Shown here: piece after piece, positions 14,301 to 21,917 of the stretch
Layout of the letters: the number at the start of each line of letters is the position of its first letter
Position numbering within the stretch: the stretch's first letter is position 1
NCBI GenBank assembly: GCA_020853705.1
Contig: JADYYK010000232.1
Span: forward strand, 1 to 62,629
Direction of reading: 5' to 3'
Length of the DNA: 62,629 nt
Origin: Deltaproteobacteria bacterium
GTDB lineage: Bacteria; Myxococcota_A; Polyangia; Haliangiales; JADYYK01
Notes under the pieces: model-generated
Databases searched by the model: none
What the model saw: the letters and a program-made list of their open reading frames with translations, nothing else
Told to the model about the DNA's origin: nothing
Made by a program: the position numbers and the translations under genes

Positions 14301-15366
14301 TGGGCGCGCCGGCGGCGTCCTTGGTGGCGCCGTCCCAGATGTTCCAGCGGTTGGCCAGGTAGATCTTGCCCGACTCGGTGATGTCGTACTCACGGTCGAA
14401 GGCCACGCGCTCGACGCGGAAGAAGCCGAACTTGGCGAACATGTCGACGCGCGCCGGGGTGCAGTCCTCCTCGCGGGTGTAGCCCGAGGCCGGGCCACCG
14501 AGGGCCGCGATGCCCTCCTCGCAGGGGTGCTGGCCGTCGTTCAGCGCGATGGCCGGGATCAGCTTGCCGGCGTCGTCCTTGAGCAGGACGCCGTCGCGAT
14601 ACTCCAGCGGCTCGTAGGTCTGCTTGTTGTTGTCGTCGATGGCCAGGTAGGCCTTGTTGGCCTTGTCGATCTTCAGGAACGACGAGCGCACCTTGATCGA
14701 GGCCGGGGCGCAGTTGTTCCACGAGTCGGTGCCGCCGCAGGCCTCCTCGCTGAGCTGGAAGCGCGTGGTCACGTCGATGTAGCTCGGCGTGATGAGCGCG
14801 CGGTCCGGATCGATCGCGTCCGCGATCTCCGGGACGTAGGACTCCGGCGTGTTGCCGTAGTAGTCCGCCGTCATCGACTGCACGGTGAAGAGGATGTTGC
14901 GCGTCCAGTCGACGCGCATGTACTCGCGCTCGAACCAGGGGCGGTCCGACGAGTCCTCGTAGATCACATTGGTCTGCTCGCCGGTCGCGCTGTTGTACGA
15001 GCGCTTGACGTCGAAGTGCGACGAGATGCCGAAGGCGGCGATGGGCGCCGACTGGTCATTGGCGCCGTTGGTCCAGGCGTTCTCGCTGCCCGGGATGCTG
15101 GCGTAGGCGCGGTACGCGATCAGCGAGTTCTCGGTGACGCGCCACCGGATGCGGTCCATGGTGCCCTGCGACCCGATCATGTCGAACCCGGTGTTGGCCG
15201 GCACGTCGGTCACGAACTGGCGGTAGTACCACTCGCCCGTGAAGATGGCCTTCGACACCCGCCCCGGCTGCGTGCGGTCGATATCGCCTTCGCTGGCACA
15301 GCCAGCGACCGCGAACGCAGCGATGCCGGCCAGTGCAGCCGACACCATCCAGTTGAAACGCCTCAT
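11362..15366 (-). CDS. Zinc-dependent metalloprotease lipoprotein (HExxHxxGLxHNF type)
   Basis: 1334 aa. The start at 15366 is chosen because GAGGAGG lies 6 nt upstream and gives a clean lipoprotein signal peptide (MRRFNWMVSAALAGIAAFAVAGC; Cys23). Around 756-768 is HEVGHTVGLRHNF, the extended zinc site of a large bacterial met-zincin-like family (DUF4953/DUF5117-type). The ~730 N-terminal and ~550 C-terminal residues look like secreted-protein sequence, with many Tyr/Asn/Asp. Probably an outer-membrane or periplasmic protease; substrate unknown. It follows the outer-membrane protein gene by 47 nt and a strong terminator ends the unit, so the two form an operon. Confidence 0.85.
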   Translation of the reverse strand: MRRFNWMVSAALAGIAAFAVAGCASEGDIDRTQPGRVSKAIFTGEWYYRQFVTDVPANTGFDMIGSQGTMDRIRWRVTENSLIAYRAYASIPGSENAWTNGANDQSAPIAAFGISSHFDVKRSYNSATGEQTNVIYEDSSDRPWFEREYMRVDWTRNILFTVQSMTADYYGNTPESYVPEIADAIDPDRALITPSYIDVTTRFQLSEEACGGTDSWNNCAPASIKVRSSFLKIDKANKAYLAIDDNNKQTYEPLEYRDGVLLKDDAGKLIPAIALNDGQHPCEEGIAALGGPASGYTREEDCTPARVDMFAKFGFFRVERVAFDREYDITESGKIYLANRWNIWDGATKDAAGAPIPYSARKTRTVNYYLNTQYPEDLFHAVQILGADYNRAFKDTVAGLLLNEENGATGASNEEIRERAEGLPEIYHVRQNSCNLKSWTVDPNSPDFAGRDLSFIATPSTKDWANAHPEAKAAALALMKRSGEPLKEDLSELTEQNVERFCTALEDATLNEKVATDRFVWQRIGDLRFSFINYIVRDQLAGPLGFGPSDPDPLTGELINANANLYGAGLDSYAASSVEMVQVLNGDITLADILQGQDIIDAVTANNARAKTANERAIDPQQYAKLIAQLPDREQLKQMRAVAPGMKAANLAKLKGTDMERKMVNEDVALLAPGYRPGMPITADVIKAASIASRKDQAQSKRWEKAMNFKALNTCAYLAEFADDSMIGWAMEMKGKGLDRKALIQKAREDIFLGLTEHEVGHTVGLRHNFEGSTDALNYFDDFWLVRKQFPKAEWPKHRLSEFGYSTVMDYGAKFNTDIHGLGKYDFAAIKFGYGQLVETFPTAATATAGDVLENQLFVGNYESIPTTFKGNIDNIKMRVNVPYQQVVDQVRTTLLAGRAVNTREVPYRFCSDEYNGSLTCKTWDEGASQAEIVQNAIAMYRNYWYFSAFKRDRINWSLSGYMSRIGSRYFQHFSTAYQYFFYYGRYYSNQFFGQDLARAAVDGMNLLTEVLATPDTGNYCEPRADCIGTVGSFVQGTCPSATPIDSSVVWKNYSDTYCAKEANGTTLKPKLAMNMFNGAKPYYVAFSDDYYYYYTRAGSLYDKFVATDALTDSDAVFYRVDDIGDRRNYSINFYRTWREPMLVILDGLLTGKANNYGGTVEAGKYVPPTIVSYANAGTGIMPSVTAPRMTSRVNYSVQYEVIANAFAALNNTLDDTLDVSNYMRVSVKGTADDVLYQNLPPSSIVELTDPRTGTTYRAAQTDDGRSVTFNLLKTAKDYMDGSFAAARSAYQARPTDPVAINNWQVAQQNLSSQLETLDDIRWFFDKYASGQNE

Positions 15367-15413
15367 CTGATTCCTCCTCGACATTGCGTTCGAATCCCTG
15401 TTGAAAGCCAGCA

Positions 15414-16544
15414 TCAGTAGACCGCGTCCAGAGACGCGAACCAGGACGTGTAGTTGTTGCTCGGGCTGGTGAAGTCGTAGATCGGGAAGCGGACCGACGT
15501 CTGATCGTCGGTCAGCGCCGGCATCGACGACTGGAAGCCGCCCGACAGGCTGTAGCGCGGGGTCAGCTGGTAGCTGACCGAGAGGCCGCCCTCGGTGGTG
15601 TCGGAGCGGCCGGTCAGCGGCAGGTTCGGATCCGAGTTGACCTCGGACACCGAGTACTTGAAGACGTTGGTGACGCCCGCCGACAGCGAGGCCGACAGCT
15701 TCTCGGTGAAGCTGTAGCTCAGGCTGAGGGCGTTGTAGAACGAGTAGTTGGCGTTGAGCGTGCCGCCGGAGCAGAAGTTGGCGCCCTCGCGGCAGTAGGC
15801 CGAGGCGTAGTTCGGGGTCTCGCCAGTCTGGGTCTTGCCAGTGCCGGTGTTGGGATCGCCGCTGCGCAGGCCGCGGTTGGGCGAGTTGGGCACGTACTTG
15901 GTGAAGCGGCTGGTCAGCGCCAGCGTCAGCTTGTCCTTGAGGAAGCTGCGCGACAGGTTGGGTCCGACCGTGAGGTTGAAGATGGTGCCGTTGTACTGGC
16001 TCTCGTACGAGGTCGGCAGCGCGATGCGCGCCGAGGCCGACAGGTTGATCTTGGCCAGCAGCGGACCGTAGGAGTAGCCGTAGCCCAGGGTGGTGTTGTT
16101 GGGCGTGAAGCGGCGGCCCTCGGCGTTGTCGGGGGTCGACAGCTCGTAGGTGAAGCCCCAGCCCGCGTTCAGGGTGTGCTTGCGCGCCAGCTTGTAGCGC
16201 AGCGAGAAGCCCAGGCTGGTGTCGAAGTAGGGCGCGTCGGCGAACTCGTCGGCGACGAAGGTGCCGGTGCCGACCGAGGACGAGAAGCTGGCCGAGGAGC
16301 CGCGGAACTTCTCCTTCCAGCCGGTCGGCCTGGCCTTGACCACGATGCCCGGCGTGGAGCCCGAGTCATCCCCGGTCACGGCGATGTCATCGTCGTTCTG
16401 CCCTGGCGTGGTCACCGCGAGGAGACCTGCCTGGGGAGCCGGGGCCGGGGCCTTGGGGGCCTGGTCCGCCAGCACGGGGGCCGCAGCTGCGGCGACAATC
16501 AGAGCGGCATATCGGAGCGACTGAAAGTGTTTCCCACCGGCCAA
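15414..16544 (-). CDS. Outer-membrane beta-barrel protein
   Basis: About 376 aa from a TTG at 16544, chosen because GAGGTG lies 4 nt upstream and a signal peptide follows at once (hydrophobic core about 11-24, cleavage near VLADQ). The mature protein has a Pro/Ala-rich start, then many alternating hydrophobic/aromatic strands (LGFSLRYKLA, LSLSYSF, GGLSVSYQL), and ends in Tyr, all typical of an outer-membrane barrel. No transporter family recognised. First gene of an operon with the metalloprotease at 11362-15366; a role in presenting or exporting that protease is possible but speculative. Confidence 0.75.
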   Translation of the reverse strand: MAGGKHFQSLRYAALIVAAAAAPVLADQAPKAPAPAPQAGLLAVTTPGQNDDDIAVTGDDSGSTPGIVVKARPTGWKEKFRGSSASFSSSVGTGTFVADEFADAPYFDTSLGFSLRYKLARKHTLNAGWGFTYELSTPDNAEGRRFTPNNTTLGYGYSYGPLLAKINLSASARIALPTSYESQYNGTIFNLTVGPNLSRSFLKDKLTLALTSRFTKYVPNSPNRGLRSGDPNTGTGKTQTGETPNYASAYCREGANFCSGGTLNANYSFYNALSLSYSFTEKLSASLSAGVTNVFKYSVSEVNSDPNLPLTGRSDTTEGGLSVSYQLTPRYSLSGGFQSSMPALTDDQTSVRFPIYDFTSPSNNYTSWFASLDAVY

Positions 16545-16907
16545 GACGCACCTCGCTGACACGGAATCCGCGGCAGCGCTGAGCAATTTTCGATCCAGAT
16601 GTGACCAAGACACACTGAAGCAAAGGATTTCAACGGTTAGGGTCGATTTGTCGCATGATCGATCAATGGCCACCACTGTCGCGAGAAGAGACACCATGTG
16701 CCGGAATGTAGGCAGCCATTGGCGTGGTTTGGCAAAAACAGCAGTTTCCTTGCGGATCCCGCACCTGTGACAGCTTGTCGCGCGAGGTGGGGCGCTCGTT
16801 AGTAAGTTAACGACCCGATTTTCGCCCGATTTGTGAGGGCGATCGCGGGTTTGGCGTGGACCGACTGCTGGAGGGGCTGGGCGGGAGGACGGCGGGACGG
16901 TGCTCGG
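16545..16907. other. Intergenic region upstream of the outer-membrane protein gene
   Basis: About 360 nt with locally lower GC and no supportable gene. It contains AT-rich islands, including the 9-mer CGATTTTCG at 16816-16824 (also seen upstream of the ECF sigma gene and in the 51.7-kb region) and a GTTAGTAAGTTAAC stretch just before it. Probably holds the promoter of the outer-membrane protein-protease operon; no convincing -35/-10 pair was picked. Confidence 0.5.
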
Positions 16908-18083
16908 CTAACGGCGCTCGGCGAGCAGGCGCTCGAAGGCGGCGCCACAGCGCTGGGCCAGCAGGGCCAGCTCGTCGTCGGCCAGCGGGGCGTGGCGCTC
17001 GTCGGCATAGACCAGGCCGACGACGTGGTCGCGCACCGAGAGCGGGACGATGATGGCCTCGGCCGCGGCCCAGCCCAGGGCCTGGATCAAGAAGTCGCGC
17101 GAGGCGGCGTCGCTGAGCGGTCCGCGGTAGGGCAGGCGGGTGGCGATGATCGACTGCATCAGCGAGGGCCGATCCAGCGACAGCGAGGCCAGGCGCAGCT
17201 GCTCGAGCTGGACCCCGAGGCCGACGCCGTCACGGCCGGCGAGGCGGCCGTGCTTGACGCGGAAGAAGGCGGCGCGCCGGCAGCGCGTGGCCAGGAAGTG
17301 CAGCACGATCCCGGCGATGTCATCGGCGCTGGTGGCCAGGGTCAGCTCGGCCAGGACGTGATCCAGCGGCATCGACATCTCGGGCAGCTCGATCACCACC
17401 GAGGGCTCTGGCGCCGGCGGGCGACCCAGGTGGCGATCGGTGGTCTCCTCGGTGACCACGCTGGGTGCGCCGGCCTGGGGGCGTGCCTTGCGGCGCTCCA
17501 GCGGGATGACCGGCTCCTCGGGCAGGATGGTGGCCTTGCGCTTGGTCAGCGGGATGGCGGGCTCCGGCTCGGCGGCGGGCGCAGCCAGGGCGTCGGGGGG
17601 CGGCGCGGTCGCGGTGAGGTCGGCGTTGCCGGCGCCGACCGGGGCGGGCAGGACGACGTTGTAGTGGTGATCGAGCGCCCAGGCCAGATCGCTGTAGCGC
17701 GCCACCGCGCGCAGCACGAAGGCCTGCGCGAAGAAGCCGACCTCGTCGGCGACGTGGGTGTCGGACGGATCGACCATGGCCAGCACCAGGCTGCCCTCGC
17801 GATCGAGGGCGACCGGGCAGACCCGGAACTCCTCGGCCATGCGCGCGGGGATGAGGCCCAGCACGGCGGGGCGCGCCGCGGCCAGATCGTCGCGCACCAC
17901 CGCGGGCACCAGCAGGCGATCGCGGTAGAACTGGGCCAGGCGGGTCTCGTCGACGGCGCCCGACAGGATGATGTGCTCGGCCAGGGTACCGCCCGAGCGC
18001 CGGCGCGCCGCCAGCGCGACGAGGAGCTGGTCCTGGGTGATGACGCCCGCGCGCAGGAGCAGCGGGCCGACATGATCGGGCAC
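16908..18083 (-). CDS. T2SSE-N / MshEN-type domain protein with C-terminal GAF-like domain
   Basis: About 391 aa from GTG at 18083 (VPDHVGPLLLRAGVIT). Residues 1-135 resemble the N-terminal domain of type II secretion ATPase GspE/MshE (LLRAGVITQDQLLVAL, then LIPARMAEEFRVCPVAL and a DPSD motif). This domain binds partners, and c-di-GMP in MshE. A Pro/Arg linker (about 150-250) precedes a C-terminal ~140-residue GAF-like domain ending in VIVPLSVRDHVVGLVYAD. No ATPase domain, so this is a regulatory or scaffold protein, not the secretion motor. Divergent from the cysteine desulfurase gene with only ~47 nt between starts. The exact start is uncertain. Confidence 0.65.
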   Translation of the reverse strand: MPDHVGPLLLRAGVITQDQLLVALAARRRSGGTLAEHIILSGAVDETRLAQFYRDRLLVPAVVRDDLAAARPAVLGLIPARMAEEFRVCPVALDREGSLVLAMVDPSDTHVADEVGFFAQAFVLRAVARYSDLAWALDHHYNVVLPAPVGAGNADLTATAPPPDALAAPAAEPEPAIPLTKRKATILPEEPVIPLERRKARPQAGAPSVVTEETTDRHLGRPPAPEPSVVIELPEMSMPLDHVLAELTLATSADDIAGIVLHFLATRCRRAAFFRVKHGRLAGRDGVGLGVQLEQLRLASLSLDRPSLMQSIIATRLPYRGPLSDAASRDFLIQALGWAAAEAIIVPLSVRDHVVGLVYADERHAPLADDELALLAQRCGAAFERLLAERR

Positions 18084-18130
18084 GAGCCGAGTTTCGCCGT
18101 GCGCCGCGTCCGTGGCAAGCTTCGCGCGTG

Positions 18131-19279
18131 ATGTATTTCGACCACAACGCGGGTGCGCCGCTGCTCGACGAGGTGCGCGCGGCGCTGGCCGAGGCGCTGG
18201 CACCGGAGAGCGGCGTGCTCGGGGTCGGCAATCCGTCGAGCATCCATGGCGCTGGCCGGCGCGTGCGGGACGCGGTGGAGCGGGCGCGCGCAGAGATTGC
18301 GCTGCTGGCCGGTGTGGACGAGGGCGAGGTGGTGCTGACGTCGGGCGGGACGGAGGCGTGTCAGCTCGGGGTGCTGGGGCTGGCGCGGGTCGTCGCGGGC
18401 GGCACAGGTGGAGTGCTGGTGACCTCGCCGCTGGAGCACCCCTGTGTGGTGGCCGCGTGCGCGCGGCTGGCGGGGCAGGGCTGGGAGGTGCGTCAGGTGG
18501 CGCTCGGCGAGGGTGGGCGCGTGACCGCCGACGCGGTGGCGGCGGCGCTGGCGGGGACACGGCGCGCGCTGGTGGCGCTGAGCGCGGTCAACCACGAGGT
18601 CGGCAACCGCACCGACGTGGCGGCGCTGGTCGAGGTGGTGCGTGCAGCGCAGGCGTCGCTGTTCGTCGACGCCGTGCAGGCGGCCGGCAAGCAGCGCATG
18701 GGTTGGGGCGTCGATGCGCTGGCGCTGTCGGGCCACAAGCTGGGTGGCCCGGCGGGCAGCGGCGCGCTGGTGGTGCGGCGCGGGGTCGCGCTGGAGGCGC
18801 TGGTCGAGGGTGGCAAGCAGGAGCGCGGGCGGCGCGGCGGGACCGAGAACGTGCTGGGGGCCATCGGGTTCGCCGCCGCGGCGCGCGCGGTGCGGCTGCG
18901 CGGGCTGGCCTGGCGCAAGGAGCTGGCGCGGCTGCGTGATGAGCTGCAGGCGCGGCTGCTCGAGATCCCGGGGGCGCGTGTGGTGGGCGACCTTGCGGCG
19001 CGCGACGAGGGCACGCTGAGCGTGGGCTTCGCGGGCGCGCCGGGGGAGGTGGTGGTGCAGAGCCTGGATCTGGAAGGGGTGTGTGTGTCGACCGGGGCGG
19101 CGTGTTCGTCGGGGACGCTGGAGCCGTCGCCGGTGGTGCGCGCCATCGCGGGTGAGGCGGCGGCGCGGGAGGCGGTGCGGCTGTCACTGGGGTGGGGCAC
19201 CACGGCCGCGGAGGTGGAGCGGGTGGCCGGGCTGCTGCCGGCGATCGTGGCGCGCATCAGGGCGGCGCTGGCAGAGTGA
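18131..19279 (+). CDS. Cysteine desulfurase (NifS/IscS family)
   Basis: 382 aa from ATG at 18131 (a GTG immediately before is an alternative). PLP-dependent enzyme that removes sulfur from cysteine and passes it as a persulfide to tRNA thiolation and Fe-S assembly. Visible marks: MYFDHNAGAP start, NPSSIHGAGR, SGGTEA, ALSGHKLGGP with the PLP Lys at 203, and CVSTGAACSSG with the persulfide Cys at 325. Length is usual for the family. MnmA, a sulfur acceptor from such enzymes, is encoded nearby at 20777-21886, so this may supply tRNA 2-thiouridine synthesis. The gene ends in a hexanucleotide microsatellite. Confidence 0.92.
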   Translation: MYFDHNAGAPLLDEVRAALAEALAPESGVLGVGNPSSIHGAGRRVRDAVERARAEIALLAGVDEGEVVLTSGGTEACQLGVLGLARVVAGGTGGVLVTSPLEHPCVVAACARLAGQGWEVRQVALGEGGRVTADAVAAALAGTRRALVALSAVNHEVGNRTDVAALVEVVRAAQASLFVDAVQAAGKQRMGWGVDALALSGHKLGGPAGSGALVVRRGVALEALVEGGKQERGRRGGTENVLGAIGFAAAARAVRLRGLAWRKELARLRDELQARLLEIPGARVVGDLAARDEGTLSVGFAGAPGEVVVQSLDLEGVCVSTGAACSSGTLEPSPVVRAIAGEAAAREAVRLSLGWGTTAAEVERVAGLLPAIVARIRAALAE

Positions 19280-19280
19280 C

Positions 19281-19348
<68 letters not shown>

Positions 19349-19355
19349 AACCGGA

Positions 19356-20780
19356 TCAGGTGGTGCGCGGCTCCAGGCGGATCAGCGTCTCGATGTGCGG
19401 TGTGTGCGGGAACAGGTCGAACGCGGCGGCGTGGGTGGGCAGGTAACCCACGGCGGCGAAGGCGGTCAGGTCGCGGGCCAGGCTGGCCGGGTTGCAGCTG
19501 ACATACAGGATGGCGCGGGGACGGCGCGCGGCGAGGGCGGGGACGATGGCGGCCGCCAGCCCCTTGCGCGGGGGATCGACGATCACGACGTCGGGGCGCA
19601 CATCGGGGTGACTGGCCAGCCAGGCAGCGGCGTCGGCCTCGCTGACCTCGACGTTGCCGGCGCCGCTGAGCGCCACCGAGGCGCGCGCGTCCGCCGCGGC
19701 GCCGGCGTGCTCTTCCACCGCGGTGACGCGGGCGACCGCGCTCGCCAGGGTCAGGCTGATGCCGGCGACGCCGGCGTACAGCTCGACGACATGATCGGTC
19801 GCGCGCAGCTCGGCGGCGGCGCGCACGGCGGCGTACAGCTGGGCGGCCTGGTCGCGGTTGACCTGGAAGAAGGCGCCCGCGGACAGGTGCAGGCGCACGT
19901 CGCCGATGACGTCCTCGAGGGCGTCGGCGCCGGCCAGCGCGACGAACGGGCCAGGGCCGAAGATGGCGTCACCCGCGGCGGCGTGCACGTGCAGCACGAC
20001 GCCAGCGATCCCCAGGTCGGCACGCGCACCCAGCGCGGCGCCCAGCGCGGCGACCTCGGGATCCCGCGCCCGCGCGGCCACCAGCACCGCCAGCACGCGG
20101 CCGGCGGCGTTGGCGCGCAGCACCACGTGGCGCAGCGAGCCGGCGCCCTGGTCGCGCGCCAGCGTGGTCAGCGCCGCCGCGGCGGCCTCGAGCACTGGCT
20201 CGATGACCTGGCAGCCCGCCATGTCGACCAGGTCGTGGCTGCGCGGCAGGTAGCTGCCCAGCACCAGGCGGCCGGCGCGATCGGGACCGACGACATACTT
20301 GGCCTTGTTGCGATAGCCCAGGGTCAGCGGTGACGCCGTCACCGCGGGCACCGCCACCCCGGCGGCGGCCAGCGCGGGGCCCAGGGTGCGCGCCAGCTCG
20401 GCCTGCTTGGCCTCGAGCTGCGCCGGGTAGGCCAGGTGCTGCAGCACGCAGCCGCCGCAGTGGCCGAACGGCACGCAGGCGGTCGGCACCCGCGTCGGTG
20501 ACTCGCGGGTGATGGTGACCAGGGTGGCCCAGGCCTCGGGCCGGTGTGGCGAGACGTGATCGATGCGCGCCTGCACGCGCTCGCCGGGCAGCGCGCGGGC
20601 GACGTGGACCTCCAGCGCGGGGCCGCCGGTGCCTGCGCCGGAGGCGGGCAGGGTGCCGACGCCGGCGCCGTCGTCGTCGAGGCGGGCGAGCTCGAGCTCG
20701 ACGCGCTCGCCCTTGCGAACAGCCGCGCGCGCGGGCGTGCGCGCGGGTGCCGCGGCGGCGTCGCGTGGCTTGCGGGTCAC
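19356..20780 (-). CDS. rlmD: 23S rRNA (uracil-C5)-methyltransferase, RlmD/TrmA family
   Basis: 474 aa. N-terminal TRAM-like domain (about 24-80), a Cys cluster including GHCGGC for the 4Fe-4S site, and a C-terminal SAM-dependent methyltransferase domain with VVELYAGVAGISL, IVDPPRKGL and LYVSCNPASLARDL (catalytic Cys). These enzymes make 5-methyluridine in 23S rRNA or tRNA. The Fe-S motif favours RlmD/RlmCD over TrmA, but the exact target base cannot be read from sequence. It overlaps mnmA by 4 nt, so the two RNA-modification genes are co-translated. Confidence 0.88.
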   Translation of the reverse strand: MTRKPRDAAAAPARTPARAAVRKGERVELELARLDDDGAGVGTLPASGAGTGGPALEVHVARALPGERVQARIDHVSPHRPEAWATLVTITRESPTRVPTACVPFGHCGGCVLQHLAYPAQLEAKQAELARTLGPALAAAGVAVPAVTASPLTLGYRNKAKYVVGPDRAGRLVLGSYLPRSHDLVDMAGCQVIEPVLEAAAAALTTLARDQGAGSLRHVVLRANAAGRVLAVLVAARARDPEVAALGAALGARADLGIAGVVLHVHAAAGDAIFGPGPFVALAGADALEDVIGDVRLHLSAGAFFQVNRDQAAQLYAAVRAAAELRATDHVVELYAGVAGISLTLASAVARVTAVEEHAGAAADARASVALSGAGNVEVSEADAAAWLASHPDVRPDVVIVDPPRKGLAAAIVPALAARRPRAILYVSCNPASLARDLTAFAAVGYLPTHAAAFDLFPHTPHIETLIRLEPRTT

Positions 20781-21886
20781 GCGCGCGCCGCGATCCAGCC
20801 GCCGCCGACGACCTCGGTGCCGCGATAGAACACCGCGGCCTGGCCGGGGGCGATGGCGCGCTCGGGGGCGTCGAGCTCGACCACGGCGGCGCGACCATCG
20901 TCCGAGGGCAGCACGCGCGCGGGCGCCGGCGTGTGCCGGCTGCGCACCTGGACCGACGCGGTCAGCGCCCCGCTCGGCGGCGCGCCCAGCCAGCGTACGT
21001 CGTCCACCGTGAAGCTGCGCGCGGCCAGCGCGGCGGCGTCACCGACCACCACCTCGCGGCGAGCGGCGTCGAGGCCGACGACATACAGCGCCTGCTCGGC
21101 GACCACGCTGAGGCCGCGACGCTGGCCGATGGTGTAGTGGTGCACGCCGTCATGGCGTCCGACCACCTCGCGGCTGCCATCGACGGCGCGGCGCACGATG
21201 TCCCCCGCCAGCAGCACGTCGGCGCCGGCGCGCGCGGCCACCAGGCGGCTGTGATCACCGTCGGGCACGAAGCAGATCTCCTGCGAATCGGGCTTGTCCG
21301 CGTTGGGCAGGCCGAGGCGGCGCGCCACCGCGCGGACCTCGTGCTTGTTCATGGCGCCCAGCGGGAAGCGCGCGAAGGCCCGCGCTCCCGGCGTCATCGC
21401 GAACAGAAAGTACGACTGATCCTTGCCGGCGTCGGCCCCGCGCCACAGCCGGCCGTCCTCCAGGCGGGCATAGTGGCCGGTGGCCAGGGCCACCGCGCCC
21501 AGGGCGCGCGCGCGGGCGATCAGGGGCTGGAACTTGACGTGCTCGTTGCAGCGCACGCACGGGTTGGGGGTGCGGCCGCTGGCGTACTCGGCCACGAAGT
21601 CGTCGATCACGCGCGCCGCGAAGGCCTCGCGCTGGTCCACGATGTAGTGCGGAATGCCCAGCGTCGCCGCGACCTTGCGGGCGTCCTCGAGATCGCGCGG
21701 GCCGCAGCAGCGGCCGCCCGCGGCGGCCTCCGACCCGGCCGGGGCGTCGTACAGGCGCAAGGACAGCCCGACCACGCGGTGGCCCTGCTCGACCAGCAGG
21801 GCGGCCGCCACCGAGCTGTCGACGCCGCCCGACATGGCGACGGCGATGAGCTCTGGCTGGGCGGCTGGTGCGGCGGGGGAATTCAC
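20777..21886 (-). CDS. mnmA: tRNA-specific 2-thiouridylase MnmA
   Basis: 369 aa. Catalyses s2U34 formation in tRNAs for Lys, Glu and Gln. PP-loop SGGVDSS (19-25), TPNPCVRCN with catalytic Cys110, the second Cys in SQEICFVPDGDH, and the YTIGQRRGL segment of the central domain are all present. Length is typical. Upstream is the large kinase-ATPase gene (32-nt gap); downstream is rlmD with a 4-nt overlap. The cysteine desulfurase two genes away is a plausible sulfur donor. Confidence 0.95.
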   Translation of the reverse strand: MNSPAAPAAQPELIAVAMSGGVDSSVAAALLVEQGHRVVGLSLRLYDAPAGSEAAAGGRCCGPRDLEDARKVAATLGIPHYIVDQREAFAARVIDDFVAEYASGRTPNPCVRCNEHVKFQPLIARARALGAVALATGHYARLEDGRLWRGADAGKDQSYFLFAMTPGARAFARFPLGAMNKHEVRAVARRLGLPNADKPDSQEICFVPDGDHSRLVAARAGADVLLAGDIVRRAVDGSREVVGRHDGVHHYTIGQRRGLSVVAEQALYVVGLDAARREVVVGDAAALAARSFTVDDVRWLGAPPSGALTASVQVRSRHTPAPARVLPSDDGRAAVVELDAPERAIAPGQAAVFYRGTEVVGGGWIAARA

Positions 21887-21917
21887 CGCGGGAATATGGG
21901 GGCGGGGCCGGTCCGGG

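Noticed and set aside
11299..15420. Very long open frame on the plus strand opposite the metalloprotease
   Set aside because: Composition is a Val/Arg/Gly/Asp-rich mirror of the real gene with no domain; the minus strand has signal peptide, zinc motif, ribosome binding site and terminator. Such antisense frames are expected at this GC content.
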